Below are positions 34,125 to 42,190 of a stretch of DNA of 64,000 nucleotides, piece after piece (the first letter of the stretch is position 1; each line of letters opens with the position of its first letter). The stretch lies in NCBI RefSeq assembly GCF_022698165.1, contig NZ_JALDAY010000012.1:310001-374000 (forward strand). The letters are read 5' to 3'. The stretch comes from Streptomyces cylindrosporus. GTDB lineage: Bacteria > Actinomycetota > Actinomycetes > Streptomycetales > Streptomycetaceae. The notes under the pieces are model-generated. The model did not search any database and was not told the DNA's origin. It saw only the letters and a program-made list of their open reading frames with translations. A program made the position numbers and the translations under genes.

Positions 34125-34760
34125 TCACACCCGCCGGGCGCAGCCCACGGCCCGCGGACCCTCCAGGTGCACGTACAACGCGGTGGCAGCCGGGCAGTCG
34201 GCCCGCTTCCCGACGGCCTTCACCACCTCGTACTGCGGCTTCCGCTTCCCGCTCCCGTCGCACGCGGTCTCCCGGACCTGCCCGCTCCCGGACCCGTAGA
34301 CGCAGTCCCCGACGATGGTGCGCGGACCGCCCCCGCCGCCCGGATCCCCGGGATGCGGCGGCTCCAGGTTCCGCATGCACGCATAGCCCTGCGGCACCGC
34401 CCCGTCGCCGTCCTCGTCGGAGCCGGGGCTCTGCTGGCTGATGTGCAGCACGAAGTCCGTGGTCGCCGGGCACAACGGCCCCGACCCGACGGTCCCGTCG
34501 AACCGGGCCACCACCCGCGCCGCGGCCCGCTCGCTGGTGCACGGCACCTCGGTGAAGCTCGTCGTACCGAACGAACTGCACTCGTCGACCGCGAGGAACA
34601 CCGCCCCGTAGCCCGAGGGACGCGTCGAGGCCGCCCGCGGTGTCGACGTGGGCGTGTCGTCCTTCTCGGCGGCCGACGAGAAGGCCTGGCAGCCGGTCAG
34701 CAGGGCGGCGACCAGCATCAGCAGTGCGCAGACCACCCCCGCGGAACATCTCTCACGCAT
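34125..34760 (-). CDS. Lipoprotein with two LppU/septum-type four-Cys repeats
   Basis: A 211-residue lipoprotein, lipobox LLTGC with C24, followed by a Thr/Pro-rich spacer. The rest is two repeats of about 65-80 residues. The first runs from VDECSSFG through EVPCTSE, RVVARF and PLCPAT to YACMRN. The second runs from GDCVYGSG through ETACDG, YEVVKAV and ADCPAA to VGCARR. Each has four cysteines, matching the pattern in LppU/SCO3897 and septum-formation type proteins and in the ectodomain of the caspase-kinase at 10696. GGGGGGA precedes ATG 34760. Extracytoplasmic binding role is likely; the ligand is unknown. Confidence 0.75.
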   Translation of the reverse strand: MRERCSAGVVCALLMLVAALLTGCQAFSSAAEKDDTPTSTPRAASTRPSGYGAVFLAVDECSSFGTTSFTEVPCTSERAAARVVARFDGTVGSGPLCPATTDFVLHISQQSPGSDEDGDGAVPQGYACMRNLEPPHPGDPGGGGGPRTIVGDCVYGSGSGQVRETACDGSGKRKPQYEVVKAVGKRADCPAATALYVHLEGPRAVGCARRV

Positions 34761-34856
34761 CGTAATCCCCCCGGGCACCTCCCCAGATGACCCGCATCCA
34801 GCGTGACCCGCCACAGCGGGCGCACGCCAGACGCGCGGGATGCTTTGAGCACTTTG

Positions 34857-34890
34857 GGGGTCGTACGCCCGTTGCGCGGCGTACGACCCC
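34857..34890 (-). terminator. Hairpin terminator after the GH3 gene
   Basis: A perfect 13-bp stem GGGGTCGTACGCC / GGCGTACGACCCC with an 8-base loop lies 11 bp past the stop of the minus-strand glycoside hydrolase. There is no strong T-run, so it could also be bidirectional. Confidence 0.75.
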
Positions 34891-34900
34891 TACGTCACCT

Positions 34901-36694
34901 CTAGTACGACAGCCCGTAACCGATGGGGTACAGCACCTGGGCCGGGTCGTCGGCCCGCTGCACCGGCACCGGCAGCTTCCCGCGTGGGGCCACCTTCCCG
35001 GCGATGACGCGGGCGGCCGCGCGCAGCTCGACGTCGGTCCAGGAGTATGACGCCAAGCAGGCCGGGACGGAAGGGAGTTGGGCCACGTCGTACGGGTTGC
35101 GGACGGCGACCGCGACGACCGGCTTCCCGGTCGCCACCAACTGCTCGGCGAGCGTCTTCTGAGAGCTGCCCGCGGTGACGTTGTAGGTGGCGATGACGAC
35201 CGCGTCCGCCTCCTGGGCCGCCGCGACGGCTTTCGCGATGGCGGCCGCGGAGGGGGCCGTCCCCGTGGACAGGGCCGTCGCCGTGAAGCCGAGTTCGGTG
35301 AGGGCGGTCGCGAGGACGCCGGTGGGCGGCCCGGTCGTGCCGGACGGGGAGGCCGGATCGGCGCCCACGACGAGCACCTTCTTCCGCGTCCGCCGCGACA
35401 GCGGCAGCAGCCCGCCCTTGTTGACCAGCAGGGTCGTGGTCCGCTCGGCTATCCGGTCGGCGGCGGCGAGGTGCGCGTCCGTGCCGACCACCCGGTCGAC
35501 GCCAGCCCGGCTGACGTACGGCTTCTCGAAGAGCCCGAGCCGCGCCTTCAGCCGCAGGATCCGCAGGATCGACTCGTCCAGCCGCGCCTCGGTCAACTCC
35601 CCTTCCTGTACGGCCTTCAGGACGGCGTTCCAGGCGGTCGCGAGGTCGGGCGGGTTGAGGAGCTGGTCGACACCGGCCTTGAGGGCGAGCACGGGCACCC
35701 GGTCGTCGCCGTACTTGGTCCGCACGCCCTCCATGCCCAGGGAGTCGGTCACCACGACCCCGTCGTAGCCGAGTTCGCCCCGCAGGATGCCGGTGAGGAT
35801 CGGCTGGGAGAGGGTGGCCGGGTCGCCGGAGTCGTCCAGGGCCGGGAACTGGATGTGCGCGGTCATGATCGAGCCGATGCCGGCCTTGATCGCGGCCCGG
35901 AAGGGGACCGCGTCCAGCTTCTCCCAGACCTCGCGGGTGTGGGTGATGACCGGGAAGCCGTAGTGGCTGTCGACGGCCGTGTCGCCGTGCCCCGGGAAGT
36001 GCTTGGCGGTGGCGGCGACGGAGGACCGCTGGTACCCCTGGACCTCCGCGGCGACCAGGCCCGCCACCGCGTCCGGGTCGGCGCCGAAGGAGCGGACGCC
36101 GATGACCGGGTTGGCGGGGTTGATGTTCACGTCCGCGTCGGGGGAGTAGTCCTGGTTGATGCCGATCGCGCGCAGCTCGGCGCCCGAGATACGGCCGAGG
36201 GTGCGGGCGTCCGCGCGGGAGCCGCCGGCGCCCATCGCCATGGCGCCCGGGAAGAGGGTGGCGGGCTTGCCGACGCGGCACACTATGCCGTGCTCCTGGT
36301 CGGTGGTGACGAGCAGCGGCAGCCCGCGAGGCTGCGTGAGCGAGGCGCGCTGAACGCCATTGGACAGGTCGGCGATCTGGTGCGGGTTCTCGGTGTTGTG
36401 CGCCCAGGTGAAGTAGATGATGCCGCCCACGCGGTACTTCGCGATCAGCTCGGCCGCCGTGCGGACGCCGATCTCCTTCAGATTGGCGTCGACGTCGGCC
36501 TGGGCGGGGTCGGTGGCGGAGTCGCCGTACACCCGCATGACGAAGAGCTGGCCGACCTTCTCCTCCAGGGTCATCCGGGAGATGAGCGAGCGGAGCTTCT
36601 TGTCGTCGGGGGTGTCGGCGTAGGCGGGGGTGCCGAGTGCCAGGGCCGCGGTGACGCCTGCGCCGGCGGCGAGGACGGTACGTCTGGTGGGCAC
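34901..36694 (-). CDS. Secreted GH3 beta-N-acetylglucosaminidase (NagZ-like)
   Basis: A 597-residue exported glycosidase. GTG 36694 is preceded by AAGGAG; a twin-arginine-like signal (TRRTVLAAGAG) ends near AYADT (about 27). The GH3 domain has KHFPGHGDTAVDSH at 231-244, whose D242-S-H244 dyad is the acid/base of NagZ-type enzymes, and nucleophile D317 in VVTDSLGM. A second alpha/beta domain (about 380-597) follows. The likely substrate is GlcNAc-containing glycans such as muropeptides or chitooligosaccharides. Ordinary beta-glucosidase is unlikely because of the dyad motif. Confidence 0.88.
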   Translation of the reverse strand: MPTRRTVLAAGAGVTAALALGTPAYADTPDDKKLRSLISRMTLEEKVGQLFVMRVYGDSATDPAQADVDANLKEIGVRTAAELIAKYRVGGIIYFTWAHNTENPHQIADLSNGVQRASLTQPRGLPLLVTTDQEHGIVCRVGKPATLFPGAMAMGAGGSRADARTLGRISGAELRAIGINQDYSPDADVNINPANPVIGVRSFGADPDAVAGLVAAEVQGYQRSSVAATAKHFPGHGDTAVDSHYGFPVITHTREVWEKLDAVPFRAAIKAGIGSIMTAHIQFPALDDSGDPATLSQPILTGILRGELGYDGVVVTDSLGMEGVRTKYGDDRVPVLALKAGVDQLLNPPDLATAWNAVLKAVQEGELTEARLDESILRILRLKARLGLFEKPYVSRAGVDRVVGTDAHLAAADRIAERTTTLLVNKGGLLPLSRRTRKKVLVVGADPASPSGTTGPPTGVLATALTELGFTATALSTGTAPSAAAIAKAVAAAQEADAVVIATYNVTAGSSQKTLAEQLVATGKPVVAVAVRNPYDVAQLPSVPACLASYSWTDVELRAAARVIAGKVAPRGKLPVPVQRADDPAQVLYPIGYGLSY

Positions 36695-36707
36695 GTGCGC
36701 TCCTTCC

Positions 36708-36781
36708 GGAGTGATCCGGAGTGATCCTGACTGATCCACTGAAGGAAACTTCCGTCGGGGAAGCAATATCCGGGAAGTTTC
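36708..36781 (-). promoter_or_regulatory. Tandem and inverted repeats in the GH3 promoter region
   Basis: Two exact copies of GGAGTGATCC and a third related TGACTGATCC run in tandem at 36708-36737, 14 bp upstream of the GH3 start. Next comes the inverted pair GAAACTTCC (36745-36753) and GGAAGTTTC (36773-36781). The GAAA-n-TTC cores resemble LacI-type glycosidase operators of actinobacteria. Function is inferred. Confidence 0.4.
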
Positions 36782-36825
36782 TGCCAGTCAAGGGAGTGCG
36801 CACGCACCGGCGTGGCCGGAGAGGG

Positions 36826-36867
36826 GCCGCCATCGGCGCTGTTGGAGGGGGGCGCGCCGATGGCGGC
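36826..36867 (-). terminator. Long hairpin downstream of the LysR gene
   Basis: A perfect 14-bp stem GCCGCCATCGGCGC / GCGCCGATGGCGGC with a 14-base loop lies about 170 bp past the LysR stop. It probably ends LysR transcription before the GH3 promoter; no T-run follows. Confidence 0.55.
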
Positions 36868-37036
36868 TGTGCTGCCGGCCGCAGTACGGCGGAGAGGGTA
36901 GGTCAGCGATCGCAGCCAGCAGCGAGGGCCGACACCGCACGGCGGAGACTCATCCGGCAGCTTGCGGGTTGGACGAACCGTACGGGGGGAGGGTTCCCGC
37001 GTTCCCGGTGAATCCCGGAAGTCGGTGCCGGAGGGG

Positions 37037-37954
37037 TCAACGGGACGCCTGTGCCCCGATCTTCGGCCACTGCTCCTGCAAGGTGCGTACGCTCTCTGCG
37101 ATTGCCGGACGACGGGCGGCTCCTTTGCGCCACAGGGCGTACAGCCGCCGTACGGGGGTCGGGTCGAGCCGCACCTCGACGACCCCGTCCGGCAGCGGCC
37201 CCCGCCCGAGCCGCGGCACCAGGCACACGCCGAGCCCGCCCGCGACCAGCGCCACGAGCGTCGGGTTCTCGTCGGCCTGATGCACGATCTCCGGTTCGTG
37301 CCCGGCGGCACGCATGGTCCGCACCAGCCAGTCGTGGCAGACCCGCCCCGGCGGCTGGCACACCCACCGCTGCCCGCCCAGCTCCTCCCGCCGCACCGAC
37401 TCCCGCCCGGCGAAGGCGTGCCCGACGGGCACGAGCAGGGTGCTGTGGTCGTCGCCGATCTTCGCCTGCTCGACACCGGCCGGCACGGACAGCGGAGCGA
37501 CGTCCCAGTCGTGGACGACGGCCAGGTCGACGGCCCCCTTGGCGACCAGGTCCACGGACAGATGCGGGTCGACCTCGGTGAGCCGCGCGTCGAGGGCCGG
37601 ATGCCGTACGGCCAGATCGGCGAGCACTGCGGGCATCAGCCCGCGCGCGGCGGACGCGAACGCGGCGACGGTCAGCCGCCCCGAGGGCATGCCCCGCCGC
37701 TCCTCCATCTCCACCTCGGCCCGCTCGACGATGGCCAGCAACTCCTTGGCGGTGTCGACGAGTTGATGGGCCTCCGGGGTGAGCCGCACCCCCCGCCCCT
37801 CCCGCTCCAGCAACACGGTCCGCGTCTCCCGCTCCAGCTTGGCGATCTGCTGCGACACGGCGGAGGGCGTGTACCCGAGCGCGGCGGCGGCAGCTCCGAC
37901 GGTGCCGTGGACGGAGACGGCGTGCAGGGCGCGCAGCCGCTGGAGATCGAGCAC
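37037..37954 (-). CDS. LysR family transcriptional regulator
   Basis: A 305-residue regulator: HTH LHAVSVHGTVGAAAAALGY-TPSAVSQQ, then a LysR substrate-binding domain (about 90-300). Divergent from the EamA-type transporter with about 90 bp between starts, a frequent regulator-target arrangement for exporters of metabolites (inference). Its N-terminus is standard for the family. Confidence 0.92.
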   Translation of the reverse strand: MLDLQRLRALHAVSVHGTVGAAAAALGYTPSAVSQQIAKLERETRTVLLEREGRGVRLTPEAHQLVDTAKELLAIVERAEVEMEERRGMPSGRLTVAAFASAARGLMPAVLADLAVRHPALDARLTEVDPHLSVDLVAKGAVDLAVVHDWDVAPLSVPAGVEQAKIGDDHSTLLVPVGHAFAGRESVRREELGGQRWVCQPPGRVCHDWLVRTMRAAGHEPEIVHQADENPTLVALVAGGLGVCLVPRLGRGPLPDGVVEVRLDPTPVRRLYALWRKGAARRPAIAESVRTLQEQWPKIGAQASR

Positions 37955-38043
37955 GAGGGAACTCCAATGCTTAGCGTTGCTTCATCCGACCATGCAGCAA
38001 TCATCGCTGGTGCTTCACGGTCGTGGGAAGTGATGCTCGACGC

Positions 38044-38958
38044 ATGAAACCCGCACACCTCGCCCTCGCCGTCCTGGTGGCCGCCGTCTGGGGCGTGAAC
38101 TTCACCGTCATCGAGATAGGCCTCGACCACTTCCCGCCCCTCCTCTTCTCGGCCCTCCGCTTCTTCACGGCGGCCCTCCCCGCGGTCTTCTTCGTGGGCC
38201 GCCCGAAGGTGGCGTGGAGGTGGGTGGTGGCCGTGGGCCTGGTGCTGGGCGTGGCGAAGTTCGGCCTCCTCTTCGTCGGCATGGACCAGGGAATGCCGGC
38301 CGGCCTGTCCTCCCTCGTCCTGCAGATCCAGGCGGTGTTCACGGCGGGCGTGGCCTTCGTGGTCCTGGGCGAACGCCCCTCCCGCGTCCGGCTGTTGGGC
38401 ATGGCGGTGGCCCTGGCGGGCATTGGCGTGGCGGCGCTGGACGAGGGCGCATCGGGCCCCCTCGGCGCCTTCGCGCTCGTCATCGCGGCGGCGGCCTGCT
38501 GGGGAGTCTCGAACGTCCTGACCCGCAAGGCGTCCCCACCGGACGCCCTGAACTTCATGGTCTGGGTGAGCACGATCCCGGTCGTGCCTCTCCTCTGCCT
38601 GTCACTGCTGCTGGAGGGCCCGACCCGCGACTACGAGGCTCTGCACGCCCTGGACTGGCAGGGCGCCGGCACGGTCGTCTACGTCGCTTGGGTCACGACC
38701 GTCTTCGGCTTCGGGGCATGGGGCTGGCTGCTGCGCCGCCACCCGGCATCCACGGTCGCGCCCTTCTCGCTCCTGGTCCCGGTGTTCGGGATGTCGTCGG
38801 CGGCGCTGTTCCTGGGCGAGTCGGTGAGCCCGCTGCGGTGGTGCGCGGCGGCGCTGCTGGTGGGCGGGGTGGCGCTGGCGTCGGTGACGCGCAGGCGACC
38901 GGGAGTGGTCCATCCCGTGGACGCGACGGCATCGCGGCCCGCGCCCGCCCGATCATGA
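38044..38958 (+). CDS. EamA/DMT family transporter
   Basis: A 304-residue drug/metabolite transporter with ten TM helices made from two EamA repeats (VWGVNFTVIEIGLDHFPPLL and CWGVSNVLTRKASPPD). Substrates of the family include amino acids and other small metabolites. ATG 38044 is chosen, although GTG 38023 is in frame. It is divergent from the LysR gene, its probable regulator, and 4 bp ahead of aroA. Confidence 0.9.
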   Translation: MKPAHLALAVLVAAVWGVNFTVIEIGLDHFPPLLFSALRFFTAALPAVFFVGRPKVAWRWVVAVGLVLGVAKFGLLFVGMDQGMPAGLSSLVLQIQAVFTAGVAFVVLGERPSRVRLLGMAVALAGIGVAALDEGASGPLGAFALVIAAAACWGVSNVLTRKASPPDALNFMVWVSTIPVVPLLCLSLLLEGPTRDYEALHALDWQGAGTVVYVAWVTTVFGFGAWGWLLRRHPASTVAPFSLLVPVFGMSSAALFLGESVSPLRWCAAALLVGGVALASVTRRRPGVVHPVDATASRPAPARS

Positions 38959-38962
38959 AGGC

Positions 38963-40207
38963 ATGCCCGTAGTAGCCATCCCCGGTTCCAAGTCCATCAC
39001 CGCCCGCGCCCTCTTCCTGGCCGCCGCGGCCGACGGTGTCACCACCCTCGTCCGCCCGCTGCGTTCGGACGACACGGAGGGCTTCGCCGAGGGCCTGGTA
39101 CGGCTCGGCTACCGCGTCGGCCGCACGCCGGACGCGTGGCAGGTGGACGGCCGCCCGGCGGGCCCGGCGCTCCCGGAGGCGGACGTGTACTGCCGGGACG
39201 GCGCGACGACGGCCCGTTTCCTGCCGACGCTGGCGGCGACGGGCCGGGGCACGTACCGCTTCGACGCGTCGCCGCAGATGCGGAGGCGGCCGCTGCTGCC
39301 CCTGACCCGGGCCCTGCGCGACCTGGGCGTGGACCTGCGGCACGAGGAGGCGGAGGGCCACCACCCCCTCACGGTCCGGGCGGCCGGGGTGGAGGGCGGG
39401 GAGGTGGTCCTGGACGCGGGCCAGTCCTCGCAGTACCTGACGGCGTTGCTGCTGCTGGGCCCGCTGACGCGGAAGGGGCTGCGGATCCGGGTCACGGACC
39501 TGGTGTCCGTCCCGTACGTGGAGATCACGATGGCGATGATGCGGGCGTTCGGGGTGGAGGTGGAGCGGGAGGGGGATGTGTTCGTGGTCCGGCCCGGCGG
39601 CTACCGGGCGACTGTCTACTCCATCGAGCCGGACGCCTCCACCGCGAGCTACTTCTTCGCTGCGGCGGCGGTGACGCCGGGGGCGGAGGTGACGGTGCCG
39701 GGGCTGGGGGCCGGGGCGCTTCAGGGCGACCTGGGCTTCGTGGACGTACTGCGGAGGATGGGCGCGGACGTGACGGTGGGCGCGGATGCGACGACGGTAC
39801 GGGGGACGGGCGCCCTGCACGGCCTGACGGTCAACATGCGGGACATCTCGGACACGATGCCGACGCTGGCGGCGATCGCGCCGTTCGCGGACGGCCCGGT
39901 GCGGATCGAGGACGTGGCGAACACGCGGGTCAAGGAGTGCGACCGGTTGGAGGCGTGCGCGGAGAACCTGCGGCGGCTGGGCGTGGAGGTCGCGACCGGC
40001 CCGGACTGGATCGAGATCCGGCCGGGAGTACGGGCGCCGGGCGGGGCGGAGATCAAGTCGTACGGGGATCATCGGGTCGTGATGGCGTTCGCGGTGGCGG
40101 GGTTGCGGGTGCCGGGTATTTCGTTCGACGACCCGGGGTGCGTGCGGAAGACGTTTCCGGGGTTTCACGAGGTGTTCGGGGAGTTGCGGGCGGGGCTTCG
40201 GGGTTAG
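38963..40207 (+). CDS. aroA: 3-phosphoshikimate 1-carboxyvinyltransferase (EPSP synthase)
   Basis: Joins shikimate-3-phosphate and PEP in the chorismate pathway. The 414 residues carry the S3P-binding PGSKSITARALFLAAA, the DGATTARF loop (where many have NAGTA), SSQYLTALLL, and VKECDRLEA with catalytic-region residues near the C-terminal half, ending GDHRVVMAFA. NAGT is replaced by GAT, which in this family affects PEP/glyphosate-site geometry. Starts 4 bp after the transporter; its stop shares bases with the convergent caspase gene (TTAG). Confidence 0.92.
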   Translation: MPVVAIPGSKSITARALFLAAAADGVTTLVRPLRSDDTEGFAEGLVRLGYRVGRTPDAWQVDGRPAGPALPEADVYCRDGATTARFLPTLAATGRGTYRFDASPQMRRRPLLPLTRALRDLGVDLRHEEAEGHHPLTVRAAGVEGGEVVLDAGQSSQYLTALLLLGPLTRKGLRIRVTDLVSVPYVEITMAMMRAFGVEVEREGDVFVVRPGGYRATVYSIEPDASTASYFFAAAAVTPGAEVTVPGLGAGALQGDLGFVDVLRRMGADVTVGADATTVRGTGALHGLTVNMRDISDTMPTLAAIAPFADGPVRIEDVANTRVKECDRLEACAENLRRLGVEVATGPDWIEIRPGVRAPGGAEIKSYGDHRVVMAFAVAGLRVPGISFDDPGCVRKTFPGFHEVFGELRAGLRG

Positions 40208-41661
40208 TCTCGGATTGCCACGTGCACCACGATGTCCCCGCGGCCGAACGCTCCGGAGCGCGGGGCGCCGAAGCCAGGGAGTAGGAGAGTCTGGCCCTCG
40301 TGCGTGCCCGGGGCGATACGAAGGGTTCTGCGGCCATCCAGGGTCTTCAACTCGACCGTTCCGCCGGCCCTCGCCGTGACCGCGGGAATCGTCAGGCTGC
40401 GGTGGAGGTCGTCACCGACGCGTTGGTATACGGGGTGCGGGAGTTCCACCACGTCGATGTACAGGTCGCCCGGTGGGCCGCCGTCGGCGCTGTCGTCGCC
40501 TTCGTCGGCCAGTTGGATGTGTGTCCCGCTCTCGACGCCGGCCGGGATCTCGACAGTCAGGGTGGAGACCGTGTCCAGCCAGCCGTTGCCCGCACATTCC
40601 GAGCAAGGAGGGCCGAGACCCCATCCGGTGCCGTCGCAGGCTAAGCAATTGGGTGGATGCTGCCCGAGGTTGCCCCGTCCGCTGCCGCTTCCGTGGCAGG
40701 AGCCGCACTCCTCCACCGTGCGCCCGCCCAAGCCGTGGCATGTCGAGCACAGGATGCGTCTTTCCACGGCGACGCCTTTGACCGCGCCGCGCGTGGTCTC
40801 CACAAGCGTGAGCTCGAGCCGGACGAAGACGTCCCGACCCTTCTGTCCGCGAGGCGACACCGTCGGCTGGGTGAGCGGTGCCTCTGGTTCGACAGGCTCC
40901 GGTGCCCCGACTGCCTGGGCCACTGTGACCTGATACTCCAGGTCGACCCACATCTGTGGCCGTTGCCTCACCCCGGCGCGGTGCAGTGTCTCGTACACGT
41001 ACTCGTACAATTCGGTCACGGTGATCCGGCCGTCTCCGTCCAGGTCCGCCGCTCCCGTGCGTAGACCCTCGACCAGCACGCCTGTGAAAGGTGACGGTTG
41101 CGGCCCTTTGAGCTCGATGTGTTCGCCTTCCCAGGCGTACTCGATCCGGTTGGTCGCGGTCAGTACCGCCCGCCCGTGTCCCCCGAGTTCGTCGCGTACG
41201 TGGACCTGGTCGTCGCCCTTCGCGCCCGGCAGGAACGCCCCGCTGTAGCAGCAGTCCAGCAGGACGACGACGGTGCGCGCCCGGCACCGTTCCATACGTT
41301 CGCGCAGGAACGCCGCCGGCACCGCCGTGGACGCGGGCAGGTCCCGGTCCGTGTCGCGGGCGGCGAAGTACAGGTGCCCGTCGTCGTCCTTGATGCCGTG
41401 GCAGGAGATGTGCAGGAGGAGCAGATCGTCACGGCTGCGGTCCATGAAGAAGCGTTCGACGGCACGCATGACCTGGTGGGCCTGCGCGTCCTTCAACTGC
41501 TCGGTACGGAAGCCGCCGATCCCGGGATCGGCGAGCACACCGGCGAGGCTCGCGCAGTCCTGACCGGGCGAGCGCAGGGTGCTCAGGGTCCGGTCGTCGT
41601 ACGCGCCGGTCGCGATCAGCAGGGCGTCCCTGCGGCCCGGGCCGAAGGCGAAGTCGGTCAT
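40204..41661 (-). CDS. Caspase-EF-hand-DnaJ (J-less) fusion protein (EACC1-associated effector)
   Basis: A 485-residue fusion. Residues 1-240 form a caspase-like domain with H88 (HISCHG) and C138 (LDCCYSG). Inside its C-terminal part is a canonical 12-residue EF-hand loop, D206-LDGDGRITVT-E217. A linker precedes a DnaJ-type cysteine-rich zinc finger with four CxxCxGxG units (305, 319, 339, 353), then DnaJ C-terminal substrate-binding domains to 485. No J-domain is present, so it should not stimulate DnaK in the usual way. The DnaJ part could bind unfolded or foreign protein and activate the peptidase, with calcium as a second input (inference). The EACC1 gene lies 16 bp upstream. Confidence 0.88.
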   Translation of the reverse strand: MTDFAFGPGRRDALLIATGAYDDRTLSTLRSPGQDCASLAGVLADPGIGGFRTEQLKDAQAHQVMRAVERFFMDRSRDDLLLLHISCHGIKDDDGHLYFAARDTDRDLPASTAVPAAFLRERMERCRARTVVVLLDCCYSGAFLPGAKGDDQVHVRDELGGHGRAVLTATNRIEYAWEGEHIELKGPQPSPFTGVLVEGLRTGAADLDGDGRITVTELYEYVYETLHRAGVRQRPQMWVDLEYQVTVAQAVGAPEPVEPEAPLTQPTVSPRGQKGRDVFVRLELTLVETTRGAVKGVAVERRILCSTCHGLGGRTVEECGSCHGSGSGRGNLGQHPPNCLACDGTGWGLGPPCSECAGNGWLDTVSTLTVEIPAGVESGTHIQLADEGDDSADGGPPGDLYIDVVELPHPVYQRVGDDLHRSLTIPAVTARAGGTVELKTLDGRRTLRIAPGTHEGQTLLLPGFGAPRSGAFGRGDIVVHVAIRD

Positions 41662-41677
41662 GTGCGGCCCGCTCCCG

Positions 41678-42088
41678 TCACTCCGGGTCGGTGGACGGCT
41701 GTACCGCGGACTCGTCCCGGATGCCCTCCAGGAAGGCCTCGACCAGGAGCCGTTGCTCCTCCGGGGAGGCCTGGCCGAGTTCGAGGATGCGGCCGTCGAC
41801 CTCGACCTTCACCGTGCGAACGGGACGGTTCCGCAGCCATGCCTCCACCACCCGCAGAGCAGGCCGGAAGACGGCGGGAGCGAGGGTCACGGCGAGTGCG
41901 CCGACGGTGATGAGCTCACCGGGCTTGGCACCGGGCGGCGGTGCCGCGTCCGACCGCTCCACCTTCACGTCATCCACGTCGAGTTCGAGCAGCCTCTTCC
42001 TCAACTGCCCGGTGAGCGAATCGAGTTCCTCGACATCCAGCTCGTCCCCGCTGGACAGCACCAGACGCATACGGTCGGCCACGGCCAC
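41678..42088 (-). CDS. EACC1 (effector-associated constant component 1) protein, second copy
   Basis: A 136-residue protein with the same layout as the copy at 10353: an N-terminal beta-alpha unit (MRLVLSSGDELDVEELDSL), an acidic/Pro loop, one hydrophobic helix (GELITVGALAVTLAPAVF) and a VRTVKVEVDGRILELG strand pair with C-terminal helix. GTG 42088 follows GGGGGAC; an in-frame ATG is at 42070. Cotranscribed with the caspase-DnaJ gene 16 bp downstream. Identity between copies is low, so the relation rests on pattern and context. Confidence 0.72.
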   Translation of the reverse strand: MAVADRMRLVLSSGDELDVEELDSLTGQLRKRLLELDVDDVKVERSDAAPPPGAKPGELITVGALAVTLAPAVFRPALRVVEAWLRNRPVRTVKVEVDGRILELGQASPEEQRLLVEAFLEGIRDESAVQPSTDPE

Positions 42089-42190
42089 CTCGTCCCCCAG
42101 TTCCCCCTGCTCATCTGCCCACCCAGTCTAGGCGCGAGGGCCTCTTGAAATCCGTTCGACGGAGCAGGGTGGTACGGGCAGACTCCAGCC

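Larger units (their letters stand above)
36695..37036. other. 342-bp gene-free region upstream of the GH3 gene
   Basis: No credible gene was found. It holds three tandem 10-bp units (36708-36737), an inverted repeat (36745-36781) and a long hairpin (36826-36867), described separately. The remaining 170 bp up to the LysR stop is GC-rich with no obvious element. Confidence 0.7.
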
